Shown: positions 24,037 to 31,038, counted from the stretch's first letter. The stretch is DNA of 33,549 nucleotides from Pseudomonadota bacterium (GCA_023444705.1 JAEXMB010000070.1:1-33549), one strand, 5' to 3'. Notes: generated by a model from the sequence alone, not told the origin. Numbers and translations: made by a program.

Positions 24037-25836
24037 ATGAAAAAACCTCGCAAATCAAAGGCTAATGGTCAAAATCAGGACCAGCAGCAACATGATGAAA
24101 CCCAGCCCGGCACCGCGGGTGAGGCGAATCCCCCCGCTGAGGGCGCTGGCGATCAACCTGCGGGCGAAGCTCCCGCTGACGCTCCCGATGCCGCCAATGC
24201 CAACGACCAGACAGAATCGAGCACCAGCCTGCCCGCCGTCACCGGCCAGAACCCCTCCACAGAGATGACCGCCGCGCCCGGTGATTCTCTGGTCATCGTG
24301 CCCCGCCATATCGCGCGCGAGGATGACCGCCGTGCCAAGCGCCGTGCGCTGTTCAACTCGGTCTGCAACAAGGCCGCCAACATGACAGGCCGCATGGCCA
24401 TGACCAGCATGCTCAAAATCGCCGGCGCGTCGCTGGCGGTTGGTGCGGGTGCCTCTGCACTTGGCGTTGCCGCGGCGGGTATCGCGCTCGCGGGCGTGGG
24501 CTCGGCCGTCTATACCTACGGCAGCGAAAGCTACAAGGAATACCGCGCACGCAAGGCGCAAGGCGAAGACGTTACTTTCTTCAACGTTTTGCGCCAGACC
24601 AACGAAACCCGCACCCGCCGCGCCCTGACGTCGCTGGCCTGCGGTGTGGCCTTTGGCGCGCTTGGTGCCTATCTGATGCAAAGCGACATGGTCCAGTGGG
24701 CTGTTGAAAAAGCCAGCCCTGTCATTCACGGCTGGATTTCTTCCGCCGCCGGGTTCTTTGGCCTTGGCACGCCTTCGGCCGATGATGTGGCGAGCGCCGT
24801 ACCTGCAACCGATGCCGCCCCCGTACATGTCGCACCCGCGGCACCCGCCGCCGATGCACCGGCAGTCGAGGCACCCGCGCCGCATGTCGCAGCCGCCGCA
24901 CCGCATGCAGCACCCGCACCCGTTCATGCAGCACCTGCCGATGTCGCGCCTGCCGATGTCAGCGCCGAAGTGGAAGTCCATGTTGAAACCACCGGCGCAA
25001 GCGAGGTGAATGTCGATGTGAACGTCAACATCAACGCCGACATCGACGCAACCGCCGTTGCCGAGGCTGCCAGCGTGTCTTCTGCCGATGTCGCTGCCGA
25101 TCCGCTGGCCGCAGGCCTGGCGCAGGCGCATCTCGGTTCGCTCCACGGCGCATCGGCACAATCGCTGAAAGACGCCGCGCACAGCATTCTGCGCATGGAC
25201 AGCATTGATGCCGCCGACCGTATCGCGATGGCGCGCGCACTGGCACAGGAAGCGGCAGAGCGCGGCAACGCGCAGGCCGTGACTTTCCTCACCGATCTGC
25301 CCAAAGTCGAAGCGGCTTTTGGCCTTGAGCCGAGTGCCGTGCCAGACGTCGCCACCGTTGCGGCGGCTGCACCCGCACCCGATGCCGTCGTAGCCGCAGC
25401 GCCCGCGCCTGTTGATATTGCCGCGGCTGCCCCGGTTGAACTTCCCGAAGTGACCCTTGCCCCCGGCGCTGATACCGCCGCGACCGTCGTGACCGATGGC
25501 GTGGACATCACCCCTGTGGCGGCACCTGCACCGGTCACGGTCAGCGAACTGCCGCCGCTGGCGCCGCGCTTTGCCAGCGAAGCCGCGGTATGCAGCGTGA
25601 CGATGGCAGGCGATATGCCCGCCGACATCAATTGCGCCGTCAGCAAAGATGTCATGGACCCGACCGATTACATTTCCTTTGTCGATGCCGCCAACCCGTC
25701 CGTGCGCGTGACCACCACGCTTGATGGCGGTTCGGTTGCGGTTGCGACCACCGACATGTTGCAGGAGGTCACGCTGTCTGACGGCGCGTCGCGCCTGCAA
25801 GTGGCTGTCCGCGCCGTCTTGGGCCTGCGCCGCTAA
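24037..25836 (+). CDS. Large Ala/Pro-rich membrane protein of unknown function
   Basis: A 599-residue protein with AAGGTG about 6 bases before the ATG. The first 80 residues are polar and disordered (Lys, Gln, Pro, Ala-rich). Residues about 125-160 form a Gly/Ala-rich hydrophobic hairpin or segment and about 197-213 a second one, so it is probably membrane-embedded. Residues 254-308 are an Ala-Pro-Val-His-rich tract. It is followed by an alternating run, VNVDVNVNINADIDA (324-338), that would form a regular beta strand. A helical region (about 370-430) precedes a second Ala/Pro-rich stretch. No enzymatic motif is visible. A terminator follows directly, so it is probably monocistronic. It may span the envelope as a structural or spacer protein (inference). 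Confidence 0.6.
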   Translation: MKKPRKSKANGQNQDQQQHDETQPGTAGEANPPAEGAGDQPAGEAPADAPDAANANDQTESSTSLPAVTGQNPSTEMTAAPGDSLVIVPRHIAREDDRRAKRRALFNSVCNKAANMTGRMAMTSMLKIAGASLAVGAGASALGVAAAGIALAGVGSAVYTYGSESYKEYRARKAQGEDVTFFNVLRQTNETRTRRALTSLACGVAFGALGAYLMQSDMVQWAVEKASPVIHGWISSAAGFFGLGTPSADDVASAVPATDAAPVHVAPAAPAADAPAVEAPAPHVAAAAPHAAPAPVHAAPADVAPADVSAEVEVHVETTGASEVNVDVNVNINADIDATAVAEAASVSSADVAADPLAAGLAQAHLGSLHGASAQSLKDAAHSILRMDSIDAADRIAMARALAQEAAERGNAQAVTFLTDLPKVEAAFGLEPSAVPDVATVAAAAPAPDAVVAAAPAPVDIAAAAPVELPEVTLAPGADTAATVVTDGVDITPVAAPAPVTVSELPPLAPRFASEAAVCSVTMAGDMPADINCAVSKDVMDPTDYISFVDAANPSVRVTTTLDGGSVAVATTDMLQEVTLSDGASRLQVAVRAVLGLRR

Positions 25837-25861
25837 ATACCCTTTCCAGTTGCGTTGGAAG

Positions 25862-25896
25862 AAAAAAGCCGGTCTTTGCGAGAGACCGGCTTTTTT
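25862..25896. terminator. Bidirectional rho-independent terminator
   Basis: The stem GCCGGTCT (25868-25875) / AGACCGGC (25883-25890) has a 7-base loop and is flanked by six A and seven T. It serves the plus-strand gene ending at 25836 and the minus-strand metallopeptidase-like gene ending at 25917. Confidence 0.95.
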
Positions 25897-25916
25897 TATG
25901 GGCGTTTTCGCAGGGC

Positions 25917-27353
25917 CTATTGTTTTGGCAACGTCAGGCGCACGGGATGCAGCGGGGGCAGGGACGGGTCGATGTCAAACTGCGCTGGGCGGAGTTGCAC
26001 CGGCGTGATGTCCGGTGTTTCTGTTTCGATTGGCGGCGGTTCAGGCAACGGTGGCGTGTGCGGCGCCATGTCATAGGTGGCCGCAATCTTCACCAGCTGG
26101 TTGTCGTCGCCGTGGGGCGGGGTGACTGGCTCGACATGCTGGGCGCCAAGGGTGCGCAGCACGCGCGCACCGGGCAGAAAGCCTTCGACGGCGGCAATAA
26201 CGTATTGCATGCGTTGTTCGACCTCGGCGCGGTCATAGCTTTGCGCCAGCCAGCGCGTCTTTTTATCGGGACGCGTGAAATAGAGGAAATAGTCCTCCAT
26301 CATCGCGGCCTGCTGTTCGATATTGAAGCTTTCGTAGCGGTCGCCGGCCTCGATCTTGTATTTATAGATGTCGTTGACGACGACGGTGTAGCGGCGCTCG
26401 GTCTGGAACTGCCAGATATGCACCATCTCGTGGATAAAGGTGCTGAGCTTGCCGGTGTCTTCCTTGCTGTAGTCGAGCGAGCGGTTGTAGCCGTAAAAAT
26501 ACACTTCCGTCGACGAGGCCACCGCTCCCGCAACATCCGTATAGGACAGCGGGGAGAGATGCACCCAGACGACATCGGTATTGAACTGGTTGCCAAAAAT
26601 CGCGCGCACGATTTCCTTTTCGCCGTCGGTCAGGCCGCGCAGGATCATGCGCTCGTTGTTCTTGCGCGCGGCAGTGGCGGTGGGGAACGCACCTTCGACC
26701 GCCGTGATCAGATAGGGGTCGGTAATGCTCTTGTCGCCGCCATAAACGCGGTGCAGCCAATAGGACTGGCGCGAGGAATGCAAAAAGCGCAGGGCGTAGT
26801 CTTCGACAATGGCGCGCTGCTGGGCGCGGTTATAGGCGGAAAACGCGCGGCCATCGAGTTCATAAAGGTTGCCGTCAGTGCGGTTGTCCGCAACCCAGGC
26901 GCTGCCCGCCTGTTGCTGGGCCAGGGCCGTGACCTGATTGATGAAGCTGCCGAACAGAAAGGCGTTTTCTTCGCTGCTGTAGTCCGCGGACAACAGGCGC
27001 GGATCGTGGATATGCAGGGTCAGCGTGCCATCGTTGCCGCTATGCGCGCTTTCGCTGTGAAAGGAAATGCGCAGTGCGCTCAGATCCACCGTGTTGCCGA
27101 ACAATTGCGCGATCAGCCGTGCCTCGCCAGCGGTGAGGTTGCGCGTGATGGTTTGCGTCGCGTCAAGCGCGCGGCGCGCAGGCGCGGTGATGGTGGGCTG
27201 GGGCAACGCGCGCACGGGCATAGTGGTGAAAGGTTGCGGCGCGATGGGGGCCTGCGTCGGGCGCGTGGCGCCAAAGGCGGCACTGGCGGCCAGACTGGCA
27301 GAGATCATGCCGGTGTGAAGGGCGCGTTTGAGCAGCTGGCGGGGACGCGACAT
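25917..27353 (-). CDS. Exported metallopeptidase-like protein with tandem dead/live domains
   Basis: A 478-residue protein. The ATG at 27353 has AAAGGAG upstream and gives an N-terminal signal-like segment (GMISASLAASAAFGA); the open extension to 27443 is not supported. Two copies of one domain follow. Copy 1 (about 73-200) begins LTAGEARLIAQLFGN and ends VEDYALRFLHSSRQSYWL. Copy 2 (about 240-368) begins LTDGEKEIVRAIFGN and ends MEDYFLYFTRPDKKTRWL. Copy 2 carries FIHEMVHIWQ, a HExxH zinc site (His308, Glu309, His312); the aligned place in copy 1 reads FINQVTALAQ, without any ligand. Single-domain relatives with HEMxHVWQ appear in databases as 'vgr related' proteins. The C-terminus is Pro-rich. 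It is likely periplasmic or secreted; the substrate is unknown. Confidence 0.7.
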   Translation of the reverse strand: MSRPRQLLKRALHTGMISASLAASAAFGATRPTQAPIAPQPFTTMPVRALPQPTITAPARRALDATQTITRNLTAGEARLIAQLFGNTVDLSALRISFHSESAHSGNDGTLTLHIHDPRLLSADYSSEENAFLFGSFINQVTALAQQQAGSAWVADNRTDGNLYELDGRAFSAYNRAQQRAIVEDYALRFLHSSRQSYWLHRVYGGDKSITDPYLITAVEGAFPTATAARKNNERMILRGLTDGEKEIVRAIFGNQFNTDVVWVHLSPLSYTDVAGAVASSTEVYFYGYNRSLDYSKEDTGKLSTFIHEMVHIWQFQTERRYTVVVNDIYKYKIEAGDRYESFNIEQQAAMMEDYFLYFTRPDKKTRWLAQSYDRAEVEQRMQYVIAAVEGFLPGARVLRTLGAQHVEPVTPPHGDDNQLVKIAATYDMAPHTPPLPEPPPIETETPDITPVQLRPAQFDIDPSLPPLHPVRLTLPKQ

Positions 27354-27530
27354 AGGGCTGCTCCTTTCCAAAAAATACAAAACCGCCACAGATGGCGACT
27401 GATTATTATGAATAGCGAGGTTTAAAGGTACTTTAGTTTCCATACGGAGTCAAATCTTGGGCTCCTTTTTTATTTCCAATATTTATCAATAGCTTGGGGA
27501 GTATGGCGGGCCGTGGCATGACCGCCTTGG

Positions 27531-27556
27531 GGAACTTTGCCGCGCGCCGGACTGTT
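27531..27556 (+). promoter_or_regulatory. EcfG-type promoter candidate for the histone-like gene
   Basis: GGAAC (27531-27535), 17 bases, then TGTT (27553-27556), against the alphaproteobacterial general-stress consensus GGAAC-N16/17-cGTT. One base of the -10 differs. It lies 46 bases before the start codon at 27603. TATATAA at 27562 could alternatively serve a housekeeping promoter. Confidence 0.5.
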
Positions 27557-27602
27557 GTCCTTATATAACGTTCGTTCACCTACCCTGACCCAGGAGGCAG
27601 CT

Positions 27603-28208
27603 ATGGCTATCCGCAAAAAGAAAACAGCAAAAAAAGCAGTGGTGAAAAAGAAGGCGGCAGCGAAAAAGCCCGCCGTTAAAAAAGCCGCGAAAAAGAAAGC
27701 GGCTTCCAAGCCTGTTGCCCGAAAAGCCGCGAAAAAGGCTGTCGCGAAAAAAGCGGTGAAGAAGACCGCAAAAAAAGCAGTCAAAAAAGCGGCAAAGAAA
27801 ACCGCCCCGAAGGCGACCAAGAAGGTTGCGAAGAAGACCGCCAAGAAGACCGTACGTAAAACAGCAAAAGCATCCACGCTGAAAAAGACAGCACAAAAAT
27901 CTGCTTCCCCCGCCAAGGTCACCAAGGCGCAGGCCGCAGCCGCGCGCAAGGCGACCTATGCCGCAATGAAAAAAGCCAAGAAGATGGCCGATCAGGTGCG
28001 CGAAGACGCCGTCTATGGCGGCGGCCCGTCGTTCACTGCGGCCCAGGGTCACCCCACCGCCGAGAGCGAGGCGCACAACAGCGTCTACGCCCCCGCACAT
28101 CAGGACCATGACGAGAAAGCCCGCATCGACATGCTGGTGGGCAAGAACGTTCACGGCCATATCGCCGCACAGGTTCGCCGCAATCAGGGGCAGCGCGACA
28201 AACGCTAG
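27603..28208 (+). CDS. Histone H1-like Lys/Ala-rich nucleoid protein
   Basis: A 201-residue protein starting at ATG 27603, with AGGAGG 6 bases upstream. Residues 4-110 are an almost uninterrupted lysine/alanine tract of KKA, KKTAKK and KKAVKK repeats, like the C-terminal tail of histone H1 and bacterial homologues such as AlgP and Chlamydia HctB. Such tails bind DNA non-specifically and compact the nucleoid. Residues 120-201 are less basic, with AAARKATYAAMKKAKKMADQ and a His/Asp-rich end. Its neighbours (DUF6496, PfpI, TIGR02587/TIGR02588) and an EcfG-like promoter suggest expression under stress or in stationary phase, which is inference. Confidence 0.8.
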   Translation: MAIRKKKTAKKAVVKKKAAAKKPAVKKAAKKKAASKPVARKAAKKAVAKKAVKKTAKKAVKKAAKKTAPKATKKVAKKTAKKTVRKTAKASTLKKTAQKSASPAKVTKAQAAAARKATYAAMKKAKKMADQVREDAVYGGGPSFTAAQGHPTAESEAHNSVYAPAHQDHDEKARIDMLVGKNVHGHIAAQVRRNQGQRDKR

Positions 28209-28233
28209 CGCCCCGCTCCTCCGAGGAGGACAC

Positions 28234-28269
28234 AACAGCCGCTATCGCTTGGCCGATGGCGGCTGTTGC
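28234..28269 (+). terminator. Hairpin after the histone-like gene
   Basis: The stem CAACAGCCGC (28234-28243) / GCGGCTGTTG (28260-28269) has a second inner stem ATCG/CGAT. The loop is 6 bases. No T run follows, so termination may be weak or rho-assisted. It lies 25 bases after the stop codon at 28208. Confidence 0.5.
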
Positions 28270-28285
28270 GTATGCGGCACGCAAG

Positions 28286-28325
28286 AAAAATCCCGCCGCC
28301 AGAGGCATGATCTGGCGGCGGGATG
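28286..28325 (-). terminator. Rho-independent terminator after the DUF6496 gene
   Basis: A perfect 14-base-pair stem ATCCCGCCGCCAGA (28291-28304) / TCTGGCGGCGGGAT (28312-28325) with a 7-base loop. On the minus strand it is followed by TTTTTCTTG. It sits 8 bases past the stop of the gene at 28334. Confidence 0.9.
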
Positions 28326-28333
28326 ATAACAGG

Positions 28334-28603
28334 TCAGGATTTCTTTTTGCTGCTTTTCTTTGCGGTTTTCTTCTTGGCCGTTTTCTTCTTTGTGGTCTTT
28401 TTCTTCAAGGCTTTCTTCTTTTTGGGTATCTTTGCGCCCGCGCTGCGGGCCTCGGAGAGTGCGATGGCGACCGCCTGCTTGCGGCTTTTGACCTTTTTGC
28501 CGCTGCCGCCCGACTTCAGCGTGCCTTCCTTGTACTCGTGCATGACCTTTTCGATCTTGCGCTTGCCTTTGGCCGGTGCGGCTTTCTTTTTCTGCGGTGC
28601 CAT
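28334..28603 (-). CDS. DUF6496 family basic protein (89 aa)
   Basis: An 89-residue, very lysine-rich protein. Residues 14-58 hold the recognisable part, KVMHEYKEGTLKSGGSGKKV followed by KSRKQAVAIALSEARSAG, which matches the DUF6496 pattern found in many alphaproteobacteria. The last 30 residues are a KKKT/KKKS tail similar in composition to the histone-like protein encoded nearby, so it could also bind DNA. It starts 18 bases after the PfpI-type gene on the same strand, with GGGAG upstream, and is probably transcribed with it from the promoter near 29267. Its function is unknown. Confidence 0.75.
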   Translation of the reverse strand: MAPQKKKAAPAKGKRKIEKVMHEYKEGTLKSGGSGKKVKSRKQAVAIALSEARSAGAKIPKKKKALKKKTTKKKTAKKKTAKKSSKKKS

Positions 28604-28621
28604 CGCTGTTCTCCCTTTTTA

Positions 28622-29188
28622 TCAGGCCGATTTGCTTTGCGCGTCGTGCTTGCCTTCGGCGAATTCTTCGATCGCCTTGGCGCAGAACGCGTCGAGGTCA
28701 TCGGGCTTGCGGCTGGTGACCAGGCCGTGGTCGACGTGGACTTCCTCGTCAACCCACTGGCCGCCCGCATTGGTGATGTCCGTCTTCAGGCTGGGCCACG
28801 ATGTCACCGTGCGGCCTTTCAGCACGTCTGCCTCGACCAGCGTCCACGGGCCGTGGCAGATCGCCGCGACGGGTTTATCCTGCGTGAAGAAATCGCGCAC
28901 GAAGGCCACGGCCTTTTCTTGCATGCGCAGCGCATCGGGATTGGCAACGCCACCCGGCAGCACCAGCCCGTCATAATCCTTGGCCTGTGCGGCATCGACG
29001 GTGCGGTCGACCTTGAAGGTATCGGCCTTTTCGTCATGGCGCATGCCCTGAATTTCGCCGTCCTTGATCGAGACCAGCTCCACTTTCGCGCCGGCTTTCC
29101 TGATTTCCTCCCACGGGCGGGTCAGTTCGACCTGCTCAAATCCGTCTGTCGCCAGAAAGGCGATGCGTTTTCCGTTTAGTTGTCCCAT
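28622..29188 (-). CDS. DJ-1/PfpI family protein (protease/deglycase-like)
   Basis: A 188-residue member of the PfpI subgroup of the DJ-1 superfamily. ATG 29188 has GGAGG 7 bases upstream. Catalytic features are Glu in DGFEQVELTRPWEEIRKAG (N-terminal), the LVLPGGVANPDALR loop, and the nucleophile Cys in AAICHGPWTLVEA with His next to it. C-terminal HGLVTSRKPDDLDAF is also typical. Members have been described as stress-induced proteases, chaperones or glyoxal-adduct deglycases; which applies here cannot be told from the sequence. A near-perfect EcfG-type promoter lies 66 bases upstream. Confidence 0.9.
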   Translation of the reverse strand: MGQLNGKRIAFLATDGFEQVELTRPWEEIRKAGAKVELVSIKDGEIQGMRHDEKADTFKVDRTVDAAQAKDYDGLVLPGGVANPDALRMQEKAVAFVRDFFTQDKPVAAICHGPWTLVEADVLKGRTVTSWPSLKTDITNAGGQWVDEEVHVDHGLVTSRKPDDLDAFCAKAIEEFAEGKHDAQSKSA

Positions 29189-29215
29189 GATAAGCCTCCG
29201 TTTTTTTTTAGTAAT

Positions 29216-29254
29216 GGACAAGCGCGGCCACACGTGGCCGCAAACTCTTTGTCC
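29216..29254 (-). promoter_or_regulatory. Two-layer hairpin in the pfpI leader
   Basis: Inner arms GCGGCCAC (29224-29231) / GTGGCCGC (29234-29241) are enclosed by outer arms GGACAA (29216-29221) / TTGTCC (29249-29254). It lies downstream of the candidate EcfG-type start site, so the inner stem would be in the 5' untranslated region of the PfpI-type gene. It may alternatively stop readthrough from the gene ending at 29305. Confidence 0.4.
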
Positions 29255-29279
29255 AACGAGGCACAGGGGCGGTGGTTCC
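29255..29279 (-). promoter_or_regulatory. EcfG-type promoter for the PfpI-type gene
   Basis: On the minus strand: GGAAC (29279-29275), 16 bases, CGTT (29258-29255). This is a perfect match to the GGAAC-N16/17-cGTT consensus of the alphaproteobacterial general-stress sigma factor EcfG. It lies 66 bases before the start codon at 29188. Confidence 0.75.
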
Positions 29280-29304
29280 TGAAAAAAGCGCAGGCAGGGG
29301 CATT

Positions 29305-29688
29305 TCAGTCGAGGTTATACGACAGCGGCCTGACCGTTACCTCCGGCTGGCCATTGCCGGGGCTATAGACATAGATGCGGTGTTGCGCGCCGGCGGCGAT
29401 GTATTGCAGCTCGACCATGTGATGCTGCCCTGCAACGGTGATGTCCAGATGCAGGGCGCTGATGCCGCGCGTGCCGTCGTTGTGAATGTCGACAGGCACG
29501 ACATATTGCCCGCTGTTGGCCCCGGCCTCCACAATCGCGCCGACGCGCGACGATACTGCCAGCTGTTCCGTCTGCGGGCGCAGCGCGGCATAGGACAGAT
29601 AGCCCACAAGCGCGACCATAATGGCGATACTGATGCTCAGGCTGGCCGCTTCGCCGATTTCCGCTGGTTTAAGGCGCCATTTTGCCAT
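29305..29688 (-). CDS. TIGR02588-like single-pass membrane protein
   Basis: A 127-residue protein starting at ATG 29688 with AAGGAGC about 7 bases upstream. Residues 18-38 (ISIAIMVALVGYLSYAAL) form one membrane segment. The rest is a small beta-rich extracytoplasmic domain (GQYVVPVDIHNDGTRGISAL, then HHMVELQYIAAGAQ and PEVTVRPLSY). This matches the TIGR02588 pattern, a family of unknown function that is found paired with TIGR02587. Here it starts 17 bases after the TIGR02587-like gene ends, so the typical two-gene operon is intact. The pair may form a membrane complex. Confidence 0.8.
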   Translation of the reverse strand: MAKWRLKPAEIGEAASLSISIAIMVALVGYLSYAALRPQTEQLAVSSRVGAIVEAGANSGQYVVPVDIHNDGTRGISALHLDITVAGQHHMVELQYIAAGAQHRIYVYSPGNGQPEVTVRPLSYNLD

Positions 29689-29705
29689 TGTCTGCTCCTT
29701 TTTTT

Positions 29706-30593
29706 CTACACGACCAGCTTGCCGGCTGCGCCGCCGATGACGGCGGGAAAGCCCAGCGTTACCACGGCGGCGATAAATGCATCGGTATTTTGCAAGGCGC
29801 CGCTGTGGCCGATCAACGCCAGCAAGATGGCCGCAACCAGCAACGAGATCGCCACGGTCATAACGGTTTCTGCCGGTGGTGACTGCATCCACGATTTCTT
29901 GAATACCTTGGCTTCCTTGAACTGCGCCGCATAAAGGATCACATGGCAGGCCACAAGCTGTGCGGCGACAATCCACAACAACTGCCAAGAAGACAGGCCG
30001 TTGGCGATCATCAGGATTTCTTCGGTTGGCGCGATGTTGAACGCAAAGATCACCGCGCCGCCCAGCACGGCGGCAAGGTTGTAGAAATCAAGCCGCGCCT
30101 GTTTTTGTTCGCGCGTCAGCGGCGCGCTTTCGAGTGCTTCATAACTGCGGCTGGTGGTTTTATGCCCGCGCGGAAATTTGCGGTTGGTAAAGGTCACGCC
30201 AATGCTGACGGCAGCAGCTTCGATCACGATCTTGCCGATCATGCTGTCGCGTCCCTCGGCCGTGTCGAGCATGCCGATCAGCGCCAGCACGATGGTCGCC
30301 ACAACAACCCCCAGCGCCAGTGCCGTCACGCTGTCGGCGGCGGCGCCGCGCACGCTGTGGCCCGCGTTGTGCGCGCGCAGGCCTGCCGCATAACCAAAGC
30401 AGAAATTGATAAAGGCTGCAAAACCGAGCAACCCCAGCAGATGCGGCGGGGAAAAGCTCATGCCCTGAAACCACATCTCCATCGTAAACAGCAGCGGCGT
30501 GCCGAAAATCAGCCCGCCGGCGGCACCGCGCAGCAGATCACGGCCTTCCTCGCGCAGGCTTTTGAGCGCCTGGTTATATGTGGATGCCGTCAT
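29706..30593 (-). CDS. TIGR02587-like integral membrane protein
   Basis: A 295-residue protein. I chose the ATG at 30593 (AAGGA 7 bases upstream) over the one at 30617, which lacks a ribosome binding site. About seven hydrophobic segments are present, including AAGGLIFGTPLLFTMEMWF, FAAFINFCFGYAAGLRAH and GVVVATIVLALIGMLDTAEG, with a basic cytoplasmic loop around residues 150-180. This fits TIGR02587, a seven-TM family of unknown function known in cyanobacteria and rhizobia next to TIGR02588. A PTEEI motif occurs after one segment. An EcfG-type promoter with its -35 in a palindrome lies just upstream, suggesting stress control (inference). Confidence 0.8.
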   Translation of the reverse strand: MTASTYNQALKSLREEGRDLLRGAAGGLIFGTPLLFTMEMWFQGMSFSPPHLLGLLGFAAFINFCFGYAAGLRAHNAGHSVRGAAADSVTALALGVVVATIVLALIGMLDTAEGRDSMIGKIVIEAAAVSIGVTFTNRKFPRGHKTTSRSYEALESAPLTREQKQARLDFYNLAAVLGGAVIFAFNIAPTEEILMIANGLSSWQLLWIVAAQLVACHVILYAAQFKEAKVFKKSWMQSPPAETVMTVAISLLVAAILLALIGHSGALQNTDAFIAAVVTLGFPAVIGGAAGKLVV

Positions 30594-30624
30594 GATGCGA
30601 TCCTTCGTGCGTTTCATAACAACA

Positions 30625-30679
30625 AACTGGCGAAAAGAATGTGTGGTTCCGGCGGAACCGCATCAAACCTCGGCGCGTT
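30625..30679. promoter_or_regulatory. Divergent EcfG-type promoters sharing one palindrome
   Basis: The palindrome GGTTCCGGCGGAACC (30645-30659) supplies a GGAAC -35 box on each strand. Plus strand: GGAAC 30654-30658, 17 bases, CGTT 30676-30679 (perfect consensus). Minus strand: GGAAC 30650-30646, 17 bases, AGTT 30628-30625 (one -10 mismatch), 31 bases before the TIGR02587-like start codon. The plus-strand promoter faces a region with no convincing gene but a clear terminator. Confidence 0.7.
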
Positions 30680-30685
30680 GGTAGG

Positions 30686-30890
30686 GCAGTCGCGGGACAA
30701 GCACAGTCGTACGGGCGATTACGGGCTTTTGCTCCAACCTGCCATTTCGGCGTGTTGTCCCGCGACACCAGTTTTGCGCCACACCGGCGCGCTATTCATT
30801 GTGGGACACGCCGCGCACTTTGTGCGCTGGTGTACAGTCACGGGAACACTGATCGGGCTTGCCCTGATCGTTGTTCCCGTGACGCTTTTT
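30686..30890 (+). ncRNA. Candidate stress-induced small RNA (~205 nt)
   Basis: Bounds are inferred: the start is about 7 bases after the CGTT of the plus-strand EcfG-type promoter, and the end is the T run of a rho-independent terminator. Near the 5' end TCGCGGGACAA (30690-30700) pairs with TTGTCCCGCGA (30755-30765), an 11-base-pair perfect stem. There is no ATG in this stretch, and GTG-started frames lack ribosome binding sites. This covers most of the 362-base gap between the TIGR02587-like gene and the tRNA-Val fragment; the rest (30891-30955) shows nothing further. Confidence 0.5.
30837..30890 (+). terminator. Rho-independent terminator of the candidate small RNA
   Basis: A 12-base-pair perfect stem GTCACGGGAACA (30837-30848) / TGTTCCCGTGAC (30872-30883) has an inner stem GATCGGGC/GCCC-GATC, followed by GCTTTTT on the plus strand. 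On the minus strand no T run follows, so it acts on plus-strand transcription. Confidence 0.85.
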
Positions 30891-30955
30891 ATGCGCAAGA
30901 CACAGCCCGGCGTGATTGCGCCGCGCATTATTAATATTTTGATTTTAAAGGGAAA

Positions 30956-31009
30956 TGGTGGACACAACAGGGATTGAACCTGTGACCCCTACCATGTCAA
31001 GATAGTGCT
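30956..31009 (-). tRNA. 3' part of tRNA-Val(GAC), a duplicated attachment site
   Basis: On the minus strand this reads as the 3' half of a tRNA. It holds the anticodon loop TTGACAT (anticodon GAC at 30998-30996), 3' anticodon stem GGTAG, variable GGGTC, T-arm ACAGG-TTCAATC-CCTGT, 3' acceptor strand TGTGTCC and encoded ACCA. The 5' anticodon strand CTATC still pairs with one G-U wobble. Beyond about 31009 no D-arm or 5' acceptor strand (GGACACA) follows, so it is not a functional tRNA. This is the footprint left when an element integrates into the 3' end of a tRNA gene: one end keeps the fragment and the intact tRNA is rebuilt at the other end, here to the right of the window. Confidence 0.8.
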
Positions 31010-31038
31010 GGCATGGTGGAGTGATCTGAAGAACTTGT

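Noticed and set aside
24055..25800. A 581-codon minus-strand frame rich in Gly, Arg and Cys
   Set aside because: It is the shadow of the Ala/Pro-rich membrane protein gene; it has no ribosome binding site and an implausible composition.
25920..27425. A 501-codon plus-strand frame
   Set aside because: It is antisense to the duplicated metallopeptidase-like gene, which has a signal segment, a HExxH site and a good ribosome binding site.
30641..30934. A 97-residue plus-strand frame upstream of the tRNA fragment
   Set aside because: Its start precedes the promoter-like site, its composition is Arg/Cys-rich like a non-coding frame, and it runs through a terminator. The region is better read as a small RNA.
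30801..30977. A GTG-started 58-residue frame with a membrane-like stretch (TGTLIGLALIVVPVTLF)
   Set aside because: The hydrophobic run is encoded by the terminator hairpin itself, the frame ends inside the tRNA fragment, and no ribosome binding site is present.
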